Part shown: in pieces, positions 8,737 through 16,628 of the stretch
How positions within the stretch are numbered: position 1 is the first letter of the stretch
Layout: the number at the start of each line of letters is the position of its first letter
Source: Bowmanella denitrificans
GTDB taxonomy: Bacteria; Pseudomonadota; Gammaproteobacteria; Enterobacterales; Alteromonadaceae
Assembly (NCBI RefSeq): GCF_002887595.1
Contig: NZ_PEBU01000002.1
Coordinates: forward strand, 310,001-374,000
Reading direction: 5' to 3'
DNA: 64,000 nucleotides
Position numbers and translations under genes: made by a program
The notes under the pieces: model-generated
What the model was told of the DNA's origin: nothing
Database searches by the model: none
What the model saw: the letters and a program-made list of their open reading frames with translations, nothing else

Positions 8737-9126
8737 TTATTCCTCGGTTAATCTGTGTAAAATCCCGCATTCATCAATTCTGTTGCGTTTGCAGCTATTG
8801 GCAAGCGTCGTCAGGCTGTGCTCCAGCTTTTCCAGCTCCTGTCGTGCCACCTGAACCCGCGTTAATTGCTGCTGAATAATCTGGTCTACCTGCGCGCAGG
8901 GCGCGCTGTTATCTGCCTGCACCGCCAGCATCTGTCTGATGTCGTCCAGTGAAATTTGTAAATCTCGGCAGCGGCGGATAAACACCAGCCGGTGCACATC
9001 GTCAGATTTGTATTGACGGTAGCCATTGGCGGCACGTACCGGCGGATTAAGCAAGCCAATATCTTCATAATAACGAATGGTTTTGGCCGGTACGTCAGCT
9101 TGTTTAGCCAATTGATTAATTTGCAT
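8737..9126 (-). CDS. MerR family metal sensor, CadR/PbrR-like
   Basis: A 129-residue activator-repressor. Residues 1-70 are the winged HTH (MQINQLAKQADVPAKTIRYYEDIGLL), followed by a dimerisation coiled coil. Cysteines at about 77, 112 and 120 (SAPCAQV, NSCKRNRIDECG) sit where Cd(II)/Pb(II) sensors of the CadR/PbrR group bind metal, so I infer a soft-metal sensor. The ATG has GGAAGG upstream. It is divergent from a CDF pump, with the MerR-type operator between them, which it should control by DNA twisting. Confidence 0.9.
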   Translation of the reverse strand: MQINQLAKQADVPAKTIRYYEDIGLLNPPVRAANGYRQYKSDDVHRLVFIRRCRDLQISLDDIRQMLAVQADNSAPCAQVDQIIQQQLTRVQVARQELEKLEHSLTTLANSCKRNRIDECGILHRLTEE

Positions 9127-9127
9127 C

Positions 9128-9158
9128 TTGACCTTCCAGTTGCTGGAACCTTTATTCT
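9128..9158 (+). promoter_or_regulatory. MerR-type promoter/operator with 19-bp spacer
   Basis: TTGACC (-35, 9128-9133) and TATTCT (-10, 9153-9158) are 19 bp apart, longer than the sigma70 optimum of 17, as in mer, znt and cad promoters. The spacer holds the dyad TTCCAG-TTG-CTGGAA. It points toward the CDF gene at 9197. Confidence 0.85.
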
Positions 9159-9196
9159 AGGGTACATGGACTTTTATGTTTTACAAAGGAACCCTT

Positions 9197-9817
9197 ATGG
9201 CAGGCTGTTGTGCCCCGAATGCTGCAGATGATCAACAACGTAAACTTTTATGGCTGGTGCTGGTACTCAATGCACTGATGTTTGTAGTGGAATTTATCGC
9301 TGGTTGGCTGGCCAGCTCCAGTGGTCTGATGGCTGACTCTCTGGATATGCTGGCGGATGCGCTGGTTTACGGGGTCAGCCTGTATGCGGTGGGCAAAGCC
9401 ATGAGCTATAAAGCCAGGGCAGCCATGTTAAATGGTACGCTGCAATTGATTCTGGGTGGCCTGGTGTTGGTGGATGTGGTAAAAAACATCTGGCTCGACG
9501 CCAGCCCGAATGTGAACCTGATGTATTCTGTCGCGTTTCTGGCGTTGATGGTGAACGTACTGTGTTTTTCATTGCTGTATCAGCATCGCAGTGGCGATAT
9601 TAACCTGCGAGCCAGTTGGATTTGTTCACGTAATGATATGCTGGCCAATGGTGGTGTGTTACTGTCAGCCGCGCTGGTGACCTGGCTGGGTAAAGCTTGG
9701 CCGGATTGGCTGATAGGCAGCCTGATTGCTCTGACTATTATGCTTTCAGCATCCAGGGTAATCAAAGACGCCAGGCAGATCAGCGCACAAAGTAAAGCAA
9801 CCTGTTGTCAGGTGTAA
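9197..9817 (+). CDS. Short CDF-type cation transporter with Cys-capped ends
   Basis: A 206-residue inner-membrane cation efflux protein with about six hydrophobic segments. The metal-site helices read DSLDMLADAL and SRNDMLANGG, a variant of the CDF HxxxD pairs. It lacks the usual C-terminal cytoplasmic domain of ~90 residues but has Cys pairs at both ends (MAGCCAPN and ATCCQV), fitting a thiophilic metal such as Cd or Pb. Start 9197 has AAAGGA six bases upstream. Controlled, by inference, by the divergent MerR protein. Confidence 0.88.
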   Translation: MAGCCAPNAADDQQRKLLWLVLVLNALMFVVEFIAGWLASSSGLMADSLDMLADALVYGVSLYAVGKAMSYKARAAMLNGTLQLILGGLVLVDVVKNIWLDASPNVNLMYSVAFLALMVNVLCFSLLYQHRSGDINLRASWICSRNDMLANGGVLLSAALVTWLGKAWPDWLIGSLIALTIMLSASRVIKDARQISAQSKATCCQV

Positions 9818-9826
9818 GAGGCAAGG

Positions 9827-10159
9827 ATGAAGGCGAAACAAATTATCTACGCGTTACTGCTGATAATGACACACAGCTTTTTTAGCTGTGTGGCGTCGCC
9901 TTTTCACGTGCCGGATCCTGAACATCCGGGCTATACCCACTTAAGTCATATGGAGGCGCCGGACTATCACCAACCTGGCGCCGATGACCCCGGTACTGAC
10001 CATCAACACCAAATTCACGTACATTTGTCCTGTCACAGTGGCTATGAGACGGCGCTGAACTTCCCGGTTTATGCGGCGGGAAATGCGCTGTACTCACCCA
10101 GACATTATCTCAATCTGTATTACCAACCGCCGGTACCGCCCCCCAATTATTTGCTCTGA
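9827..10159 (+). CDS. Small secreted His-rich protein (CzcI-like position)
   Basis: 110 residues with a signal peptide (MKAKQIIYALLLIMTHSFFS) and a mature part rich in His and Asp (TDHQHQIHVHLSCH). It lies 9 bp after the CDF gene and 58 bp before czcC, with AGAGG before its start. Position and composition resemble the small CzcI-type proteins that head czc operons and are thought to bind metal in the periplasm. I do not recognise a named domain, so the role is inference. Confidence 0.7.
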   Translation: MKAKQIIYALLLIMTHSFFSCVASPFHVPDPEHPGYTHLSHMEAPDYHQPGADDPGTDHQHQIHVHLSCHSGYETALNFPVYAAGNALYSPRHYLNLYYQPPVPPPNYLL

Positions 10160-10217
10160 AATCCATTTAACCGGGCCTTTTGGGCTCAGATAATGTATTG
10201 AAATAAGAGAGCAAATT

Positions 10218-11537
10218 ATGAATTTTGAGAATTTCCGCGCCCGTATTGCGGTGGTGGGATTATTGTGTCTGCTGGCCAGGCCTGCTACTGCCGCTCTGGG
10301 ACAAAGTGCGTTGTCACTGAAGGATGCCCTGCAAGCCAGTTTGAAATATCACCCGACCCTTAGCCAATACCCCTATGAAATACGGGCCATGGAGGCCGAA
10401 CGCCTGCAGGCAGGATTGACGCCTAACCCCAATGTCAGTGTCGAACTGGAAAATGTGCTGGGTAGCGGCGACAGCCGCGGTTTAGCGGGGGCTGAGTTGA
10501 CCCTGACATTCAGCCAGTTGGTTGAAATGGGCGACAAGCGTGACATGCGGCTGGCCCTGCAAGACCGGCAACAACAAAGTACCACGCTGCGTTATGAATG
10601 GGATCGTCTGGAGGTACTGGCCGACACGGCGGAAAAATTCTACCAGGTACTCAGATACCAGCAGTTGCGATTGTGGAATCGCCGCCGTATTGAGCAAATT
10701 GCCGATTCACTGAACGTAATACGCCAGCGTGCGGGGGCGGGGGCGGTGTCCGATGCTGATGTATCACGTATGGCCTATCGTCTGGCCGAAGTGGAGCTGG
10801 AGCAGGGCCGTCTGGACAGTCAATGGCAGGAGGCACGTTTTGCCCTGAGTCAGTTGTGGCTGCAAGCACCGACATTTACTGAGGTTGCAGGGGATATGGC
10901 GCGTTTACCGGCGTTGCCAACGCAGATCGCGCTGGACCAGGCGGTCAACAGTGCCCCTGAATTGCGGCTATTGCAACAACAATACCTTGTGCAGCAAGCC
11001 CGGCTCAATCTTGAGCAAGCCAATGGTCAGGCAGATATCACACTGAATGCTGGTGTGCGGCACAATCGTGCCAATGCCGATACAGGGCTGGTATTTGGCC
11101 TGTCCATGCCGCTTAACTGGCAAAACCCAAACCAAGGCAATATCGACGCCGCTCTGGCCACAATGGATGGCCTGAACATGCAGCAGGCGCAGCGCCGCCA
11201 GAGACTGCGCACGCAGTTACAACTGTTGTTAAGTCAGGCTAAAAGCAGCGAAAAACGCCTGGCGGAACTGCAAACCAGACTGCTGCCACAGGCCCAACAA
11301 CTTTTACAGGCAAGCCGGGCAGGCTATCAACATGGGCAAATCTCTGTGCTGCAACTGCTTGATGCCCAGGAAGTGTTGTTCGGTGCCGAGCGGCAGCGAC
11401 TAGACGCCCAACTTGAGGTGTTTGAACTTTTACTGGCAATGCAGCGTTTAAGCGGCCAGCCGCTTATTGATACGCCAACCCTTGCTCTTGTCTCAGACGC
11501 TGCAATTCAGCAGCAACTTAGCGGAAACGTAAAATGA
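10218..11537 (+). CDS. czcC: Outer-membrane channel of a metal RND efflux pump (CzcC-like)
   Basis: A 439-residue TolC-family protein with a signal peptide (cleavage near ATA) and two long coiled-coil repeats. The typical start (LSLKDALQASLKYHPTL) and PNVSVELENVLGSG are family hallmarks. It would form the outer-membrane exit duct of the tripartite pump encoded with the next two genes. Its stop overlaps the czcB start (ATGA), which indicates translational coupling. Confidence 0.9.
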   Translation: MNFENFRARIAVVGLLCLLARPATAALGQSALSLKDALQASLKYHPTLSQYPYEIRAMEAERLQAGLTPNPNVSVELENVLGSGDSRGLAGAELTLTFSQLVEMGDKRDMRLALQDRQQQSTTLRYEWDRLEVLADTAEKFYQVLRYQQLRLWNRRRIEQIADSLNVIRQRAGAGAVSDADVSRMAYRLAEVELEQGRLDSQWQEARFALSQLWLQAPTFTEVAGDMARLPALPTQIALDQAVNSAPELRLLQQQYLVQQARLNLEQANGQADITLNAGVRHNRANADTGLVFGLSMPLNWQNPNQGNIDAALATMDGLNMQQAQRRQRLRTQLQLLLSQAKSSEKRLAELQTRLLPQAQQLLQASRAGYQHGQISVLQLLDAQEVLFGAERQRLDAQLEVFELLLAMQRLSGQPLIDTPTLALVSDAAIQQQLSGNVK

Positions 11538-12775
11538 ACAATCTGATTATGCAACGACTCGCCGCGATTTGTCTGGCATTGGCTATGTTATGGATCCCGG
11601 CCAGTATGGCGTCTGATGACCACGGTCACGGGCCGCAACAAGAAGCACCAAACAACACCGGGCCTAATGGGGGGCGTTGGTTGGAAGACGGCCCGCTGGC
11701 CCTGGAAGTACTGATATATGAAAATGGGCTGCCCCCCGAAATGCGCATATTTGCCTACTGGCAAGGCAAGCCGCTGGCGGTGCAGGAGCTAACCCTTGAG
11801 GTACAACTGCACAGACTGGGGGAACCCATAGACAGCCTCGATTTTATTGTTGAGGGGCGCTATTTAGTGAGTAAACAAAAGGTTGCTGAACCCCATTCTT
11901 TTGAGGTGGAGGTCAAAGCCCGCTTCGAAGGTAAAGACTATCAATGGCATTACGACAGCGTTAGCGATCGTACCGAATTGTCAGACCGGGCCATCCAGGT
12001 AGCCGATATACAGACCGATGTGGCCGAATCAGGAATACTGAATTTCAAGGAAAGCTTGTTTGGTGTGATCAGTCCCACTATTGACCGGCGTTTTTCCCTG
12101 ATGGCGCCGTATCCCGGCGTGGTGGAGGCTTTATTGGTACAGGTGGGGGACAAAGTGGAAAAAGGTCAGCCATTGCTGCGTATTCGCAACAGCCAGACCT
12201 TGCAAAGCTACCATTTACCCAGCCCGGCCACGGGCGTGGTCACCGAACAGTTTGTCAGCCTCGGGCAGTTAGCGGCAGCTCAGGTCCTGATGGAAGTGGC
12301 AGATTTGACGAAGGTGTGGGTGGAATTATCGGCCTTTCCAGAAAACATTGAAAAAATGCAGGTTGGTCAGCGCGCCCTGGTGCAGGACCTGCACCAGCAT
12401 CTGCAGGCCGAAGGGCAGGTCTTTTACATTGCCCCGATGATGTCAGGCGGGCATATCGCCAGGGCGCGATTGCTGATAGACAACCAGGATGGACACTGGC
12501 GACCAGGCATGCATGTAAAAGCCGATGTTATTACCGGGAGTCGCGAGGCGGAGGTGGTTATCAGCAGCGACGCCCTGGTGGACCTGGAAAGCCGCCCTGT
12601 GGCCTTTGTGCGGGTTGGCAATCAGTTTGAAGCAAGGCCCCTGGTGCTGGGCGAAAATGACGGTCAGCAGGTAGAGGTACTGTCTGGTCTTAGACCGGGA
12701 ATGCAGTATGTGACCCGCAATGGCTTTGTACTTAAGGCCGATATTCAAAAAGCCGGCGCAAGCCATGCGCATTGA
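11534..12775 (+). CDS. czcB: Periplasmic adaptor of a metal RND efflux pump (CzcB-like)
   Basis: 413 residues with a signal peptide (ending near SMAS). The mature N-terminus has DDHGHGPQ, a possible metal-binding start, and an extra N-terminal domain of ~130 residues typical of CzcB rather than CusB. The lipoyl/barrel-sandwich halves follow (PYPGVVEALLVQVGDKVEKG; SPATGVVTEQFVSLG), then the beta-barrel and membrane-proximal domains. The C-terminus ends ASHAH. It bridges the inner-membrane pump and the outer duct. Confidence 0.9.
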   Translation: MNNLIMQRLAAICLALAMLWIPASMASDDHGHGPQQEAPNNTGPNGGRWLEDGPLALEVLIYENGLPPEMRIFAYWQGKPLAVQELTLEVQLHRLGEPIDSLDFIVEGRYLVSKQKVAEPHSFEVEVKARFEGKDYQWHYDSVSDRTELSDRAIQVADIQTDVAESGILNFKESLFGVISPTIDRRFSLMAPYPGVVEALLVQVGDKVEKGQPLLRIRNSQTLQSYHLPSPATGVVTEQFVSLGQLAAAQVLMEVADLTKVWVELSAFPENIEKMQVGQRALVQDLHQHLQAEGQVFYIAPMMSGGHIARARLLIDNQDGHWRPGMHVKADVITGSREAEVVISSDALVDLESRPVAFVRVGNQFEARPLVLGENDGQQVEVLSGLRPGMQYVTRNGFVLKADIQKAGASHAH

Positions 12776-12783
12776 GGTGAACT

Positions 12784-15700
12784 ATGGTTGATGCAATGAT
12801 CAAGTTCGCCATTGAGCGACGTTTTCTGGTGCTGGCGCTGACCTTGTTGGTGGCAGGATATGGAGTCTATAACACCCTGCGTTTACCCATTGATGCGGTG
12901 CCGGATATTACCAATGTGCAAGTGCAAATTAACACCAAGGCCGATGGTTTTACCCCGCTGGAAGTTGAACAGCGGGTGACCTATCTGGTGGAAACCGCCA
13001 TGGCTGGCATTCCCCGCCTGGACTATACCCGCTCTTTATCCCGCTACGGACTGTCGCAGGTGACCGTGGTGTTTGAAGAAGGTACGGATATTTACTGGGC
13101 CAGGCAACAAATAGGCGAGCGCCTGCAAAGTGTCAGTGCCGAATTGCCGGACAATGTTGAGGCCGCTCTTGGTCCCATTGCCAGCGGATTAGGCGAAATC
13201 TTTACCTATGTGGTGGAGGCCGAACCAGGGGCATTGCGCGATGATGGTCAACCCTATAGTGCTGAGGATTTGCGTACCTTACAGGACTGGGTGATCCGGC
13301 CGCAATTGCTCAAGGTCAGTGGCATTACTGAGATCAACAGTATTGGTGGCTTTGAACGCCAGTACCAGGTCGCGCCGATCCCCGGCAAGTTATTGGCATT
13401 CAAGTTGGGTATTGTCGATGTCATCGACGCGCTGCAACGAAATAACCTCAACAGTGGTGCCGGTTATATCGAGCGATTGGGGGAGCAGTATCTGGTGCGC
13501 TCACCCGGGCAGCTCAAGAGCATAGCCGACATTGAACAGTTAGTGGTGGCTAAACGCGATGATGCGCCGGTGCGTATCAAGGATGTGGCCAGGGTTAGTC
13601 TGGGCCGGGAACTGCGCAGCGGGGCAGCCAGCCATAATGGCCAGGAAGCGGTGCTGGGCACGGCCATGATGCTGCTGGGCGAAAACAGCCGCATCGTTGC
13701 CCGGCGGGTAGCCGATAAATTAGTTGAGGTGCAGCAGAGTCTGCCGACGGGCGTCAAGGTTCAAGCCGTGTACGATCGAACCAGTTTGGTGGATAAAACC
13801 ATCAAAACGGTGCAAACCAACCTGTTTGAAGGGGCGGTGCTGGTTATCGTGGTGCTGTTTCTGCTGCTGGGTAATATTACGGCCGCCCTGATTACCGCTT
13901 TAGTGATCCCGCTGAGTATGTTGTTTGCCATCACCGGCATGGCTGCTAACCGGGTGTCTGGCAATCTGATGAGCCTGGGCGCCATTGATTTTGGCATTAT
14001 TGTCGATGGTGCGGTGATTGTGGTGGAAAATGCCCTGCGCCGCCTGGGCCTGGCCCAGCATCGGGCCGGCAGATTGCTAAGCCTGCAGGAGCGGTTGCAG
14101 GAAGTGTACTTAAGTACCAGGGAAGTGTTTAATCCCGCGGTTTTCGGGGTGATGATCATTATGCTGGTGTATTTGCCCATCTTTGCCTTAAGTGGTGTGG
14201 AAGGCAAGATGTTCCACCCTATGGCCTTTACCGTGGTCGCTGCTCTGCTGGGGGCGCTGGTGTTCGCCATTACTTTTGTACCGGCCGCCTTGGCGGTATT
14301 TGTGCGCGGTAAAGTGGTGGAGCAGGAAAATCCTCTGATGGCCGGGGCGCGTAAGCTGTATCTGCCGCTGTTGAGATTATCCTTAAAACATCCCCTGAAA
14401 CTGGTGTTGATGGCGCTGGTGTTAATGGCATTCAGTATCTGGCAGGCCAGCCGGCTTGGCAGCGAATTTTTACCTCAACTGGATGAAGGGGATATTGCCA
14501 TGCACGCCTTGCGGATCCCCGGTACCGGTATGCAGCAATCTGTAGCAATGCAATTACAGGTAGAGCAGGCCATCGGCGAGTTTGATGAAGTTAAAGAGGT
14601 GTTTTCCAAGATTGGTACCCCGGATGTGGCCAGTGATCCGATGCTGCCCAATGTGGCCGATACCTTTATTATGCTTAAGCCAAAAGCGCAGTGGCCTGAT
14701 GCCAGCCTCAGCAAAGCCGAACTGGTGCAGCGTATACGCGAACGGGTAGAGGATGTACCCGGCAATAACTACGAGTTTACCCAGCCCATTGAAATGCGCT
14801 TTAACGAACTGATTGCCGGGGTCAGAGCCGATGTGGCGCTGCGCATCTATGGTGATGATCTTGAGGTGCTGAAAGACAGCGGTCAGCGCGCCGAGACGCT
14901 GTTGAAAAAGGTCAGCGGTGCAACCGATGTCCGCCTTGAGCAGTTGTCTGGCTTGCCGACCTTGTCGGTTATTCCGCAACGCGACCATATGGCACTGTTG
15001 GGCTTGACTGTCGCTGATATTCAACAGGCCGTTGCCGTGGCAGTAGGAGGGGTGCAAACCGGGCTTATCTACGAAGGAGACCGACGTTTTAAATTGCTGG
15101 TCAGAATGGATAAAGACCTGGCATTGGATGTCCAGCGCTTAAAGCAAATTCCGGTCACCCTAAATGCCAGCCAGAATGCTGAGCTGGCCTATGTGCCATT
15201 GGGGGAGGTGGCTGACATTTCGTTGGCATTAGGGCCAAATCAGGTCAATCGGCAAAACGGTAAACGCAATGTGGTGGTCACCGCCAATGTCGAGGGCCGG
15301 GATTTAGGTGGTTTTATTGCCGAGGTCCGCACCTTGATGAACAGCGAATTAGGCCTTGAGCCGGGATACTGGCTGGAATATGGCGGCACCTTTGAGCAGT
15401 TGCAGTCTGCCAGTCAAAGATTAAGCCTGGTGGTGCCAGTGACCTTGTTGTTGATTCTGGGCCTGCTGTTTAGCGCATTTGGCTCGCTGCGCGATGCGCT
15501 GATTGTTTTCAGCGGTGTGCCGCTGGCCCTGACCGGCGGCGTGCTGGCGCTCAGCCTGCGCGGTATGCCTTTATCGATATCCGCCGCGGTGGGTTTTATT
15601 GCCTTATCCGGTGTGGCGGTGCTAAATGGTGTGGTGATGCTGACCTTTATTCGTCAGCTTAAGGATGAAGGTAAGAGCATCTATGACGCCATTTGGCAGG

Positions 15701-15927
15701 GCGCCAGCCAGCGTTTACGACCGGTATTGATGACAGCACTGGTGGCCAGTCTCGGGTTTGTGCCCATGGCGCTAAATACCGGCACAGGGGCTGAAGTACA
15801 AAGGCCGCTGGCGACGGTGGTAATTGGCGGGATCATCAGTTCTACTTTGCTGACGTTACTGGTGCTTCCGGCACTTTACCGGCTTGTGCATCGACGCACT
15901 GCAAATAGCCTGATGTGGGGCGCCTAA
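12784..15927 (+). CDS. czcA: Heavy-metal RND efflux pump, CzcA-like
   Basis: 1047 residues, normal for HME-RND pumps: a TM helix at the N-terminus, two large periplasmic loops and two groups of TM helices. The TM4 proton-relay motif reads AIDFGIIVDGAVIVVEN, the DFG-containing version of CzcA-type Co/Zn/Cd(Ni) pumps rather than the Cu/Ag CusA version. PDITNVQVQINT near residue 40 is the conserved start of the porter domain. Proton-driven export from periplasm or cytosol through CzcB and CzcC. GAGG lies upstream of the start. The terminator overlaps the stop. Confidence 0.93.
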   Translation: MVDAMIKFAIERRFLVLALTLLVAGYGVYNTLRLPIDAVPDITNVQVQINTKADGFTPLEVEQRVTYLVETAMAGIPRLDYTRSLSRYGLSQVTVVFEEGTDIYWARQQIGERLQSVSAELPDNVEAALGPIASGLGEIFTYVVEAEPGALRDDGQPYSAEDLRTLQDWVIRPQLLKVSGITEINSIGGFERQYQVAPIPGKLLAFKLGIVDVIDALQRNNLNSGAGYIERLGEQYLVRSPGQLKSIADIEQLVVAKRDDAPVRIKDVARVSLGRELRSGAASHNGQEAVLGTAMMLLGENSRIVARRVADKLVEVQQSLPTGVKVQAVYDRTSLVDKTIKTVQTNLFEGAVLVIVVLFLLLGNITAALITALVIPLSMLFAITGMAANRVSGNLMSLGAIDFGIIVDGAVIVVENALRRLGLAQHRAGRLLSLQERLQEVYLSTREVFNPAVFGVMIIMLVYLPIFALSGVEGKMFHPMAFTVVAALLGALVFAITFVPAALAVFVRGKVVEQENPLMAGARKLYLPLLRLSLKHPLKLVLMALVLMAFSIWQASRLGSEFLPQLDEGDIAMHALRIPGTGMQQSVAMQLQVEQAIGEFDEVKEVFSKIGTPDVASDPMLPNVADTFIMLKPKAQWPDASLSKAELVQRIRERVEDVPGNNYEFTQPIEMRFNELIAGVRADVALRIYGDDLEVLKDSGQRAETLLKKVSGATDVRLEQLSGLPTLSVIPQRDHMALLGLTVADIQQAVAVAVGGVQTGLIYEGDRRFKLLVRMDKDLALDVQRLKQIPVTLNASQNAELAYVPLGEVADISLALGPNQVNRQNGKRNVVVTANVEGRDLGGFIAEVRTLMNSELGLEPGYWLEYGGTFEQLQSASQRLSLVVPVTLLLILGLLFSAFGSLRDALIVFSGVPLALTGGVLALSLRGMPLSISAAVGFIALSGVAVLNGVVMLTFIRQLKDEGKSIYDAIWQGASQRLRPVLMTALVASLGFVPMALNTGTGAEVQRPLATVVIGGIISSTLLTLLVLPALYRLVHRRTANSLMWGA

Positions 15928-15934
15928 GCGCCCC
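15917..15934 (+). terminator. Terminator at the end of czcCBA
   Basis: GGGGCGC-CTAA-GCGCCCC, a 7-bp stem whose loop contains the czcA stop codon, followed by TATTTC. The U-tract is short. Confidence 0.6.
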
Positions 15935-16010
15935 TATTTCACCAAATTATCATATGCCCGCTGCCTATAGGTGGTTATGATAAGCCGCCGAATCTTATCA
16001 AGGACGTATT

Positions 16011-16502
16011 ATGCGTTGCCCGATTAAATCGCCTTTTGTCCGCTATCTTGAGCAACTACAGGGAATTTTGCACAAAGTGCCGGACAATCTGTTTGCTGAA
16101 AGCTTGGCCGCGGGCATGTTGCCTCTGGGCGTACATGCCAGGGTGGCAAGTAACTTTGCCTTGCGGGGGTATTGCCCATTAGTTGGTAAGCCGGTGGTAA
16201 CCTTTGATCGTGACAGTATCGAGCGACAGGCCATTGAACGGCAAGTGGCGCAAACGCTGGCTTGTCTTGAGCAGCTACCTGACGCGCCAGTGCTGGACAA
16301 CGAAATTCTGCATGATGATAAGGCTGGATTTACCCTGCTGAGTTTACCGCAGCCCGAGTTTATTTATCACTATATCCTGCCAAACTTCTTTTTTCATATC
16401 AGCATGGTATATGCCATCGCCAGGACAAAAGGTGTTGAAGTCGGCAAGGGGGACTTTGACGGTTATCACAGTTATCCGCAGGGTTTTTACTTTCCGTCCT
16501 AG
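16011..16502 (+). CDS. DUF1993 family protein
   Basis: 163 residues, helical, matching the DUF1993 family as I recall it: the conserved end LPNFFFHISMVYAIARTKGVEVGKGDFDG is read here in pieces (LPNFFFHISMVYAIAR, GVEVGKGDF). The family belongs to the DinB/YfiT four-helix superfamily, suggesting a metal-binding thiol-dependent fold, but no activity is known. AAGGAC lies upstream of the start. It stands alone. Confidence 0.8.
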   Translation: MRCPIKSPFVRYLEQLQGILHKVPDNLFAESLAAGMLPLGVHARVASNFALRGYCPLVGKPVVTFDRDSIERQAIERQVAQTLACLEQLPDAPVLDNEILHDDKAGFTLLSLPQPEFIYHYILPNFFFHISMVYAIARTKGVEVGKGDFDGYHSYPQGFYFPS

Positions 16503-16539
16503 ATGGCTCTGACAACGTTAAACACGGCATTATCTTTTT

Positions 16540-16574
16540 GCGGTCAGAGGAGATGTTATACCTCTTCTGACCGC
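16540..16574. repeat. Long hairpin between DUF1993 and the siderophore receptor
   Basis: GCGGTCAGA (16540-16548) and TCTGACCGC (16566-16574) are perfect arms around 17 nt that can pair partly. There is no U-tract in either direction, so it is a weak candidate terminator for the convergent genes. Confidence 0.45.
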
Positions 16575-16628
16575 CTGGGACTATACCACTAAGGCTTCAG
16601 TCAACATGAATTTGCCGCGGATGTGCCA

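Noticed and set aside
9375-9765. Antisense open frames over the CDF gene, and similar ones over most large genes
   Set aside because: They mirror the codon structure of the real gene, lack ribosome sites and resemble no protein family.
12784-15927. CusA-type (Cu/Ag) assignment of the RND pump
   Set aside because: The TM4 motif is DFGIIVDG, typical of CzcA-type pumps, and no CusF-like or methionine-rich partner is present.
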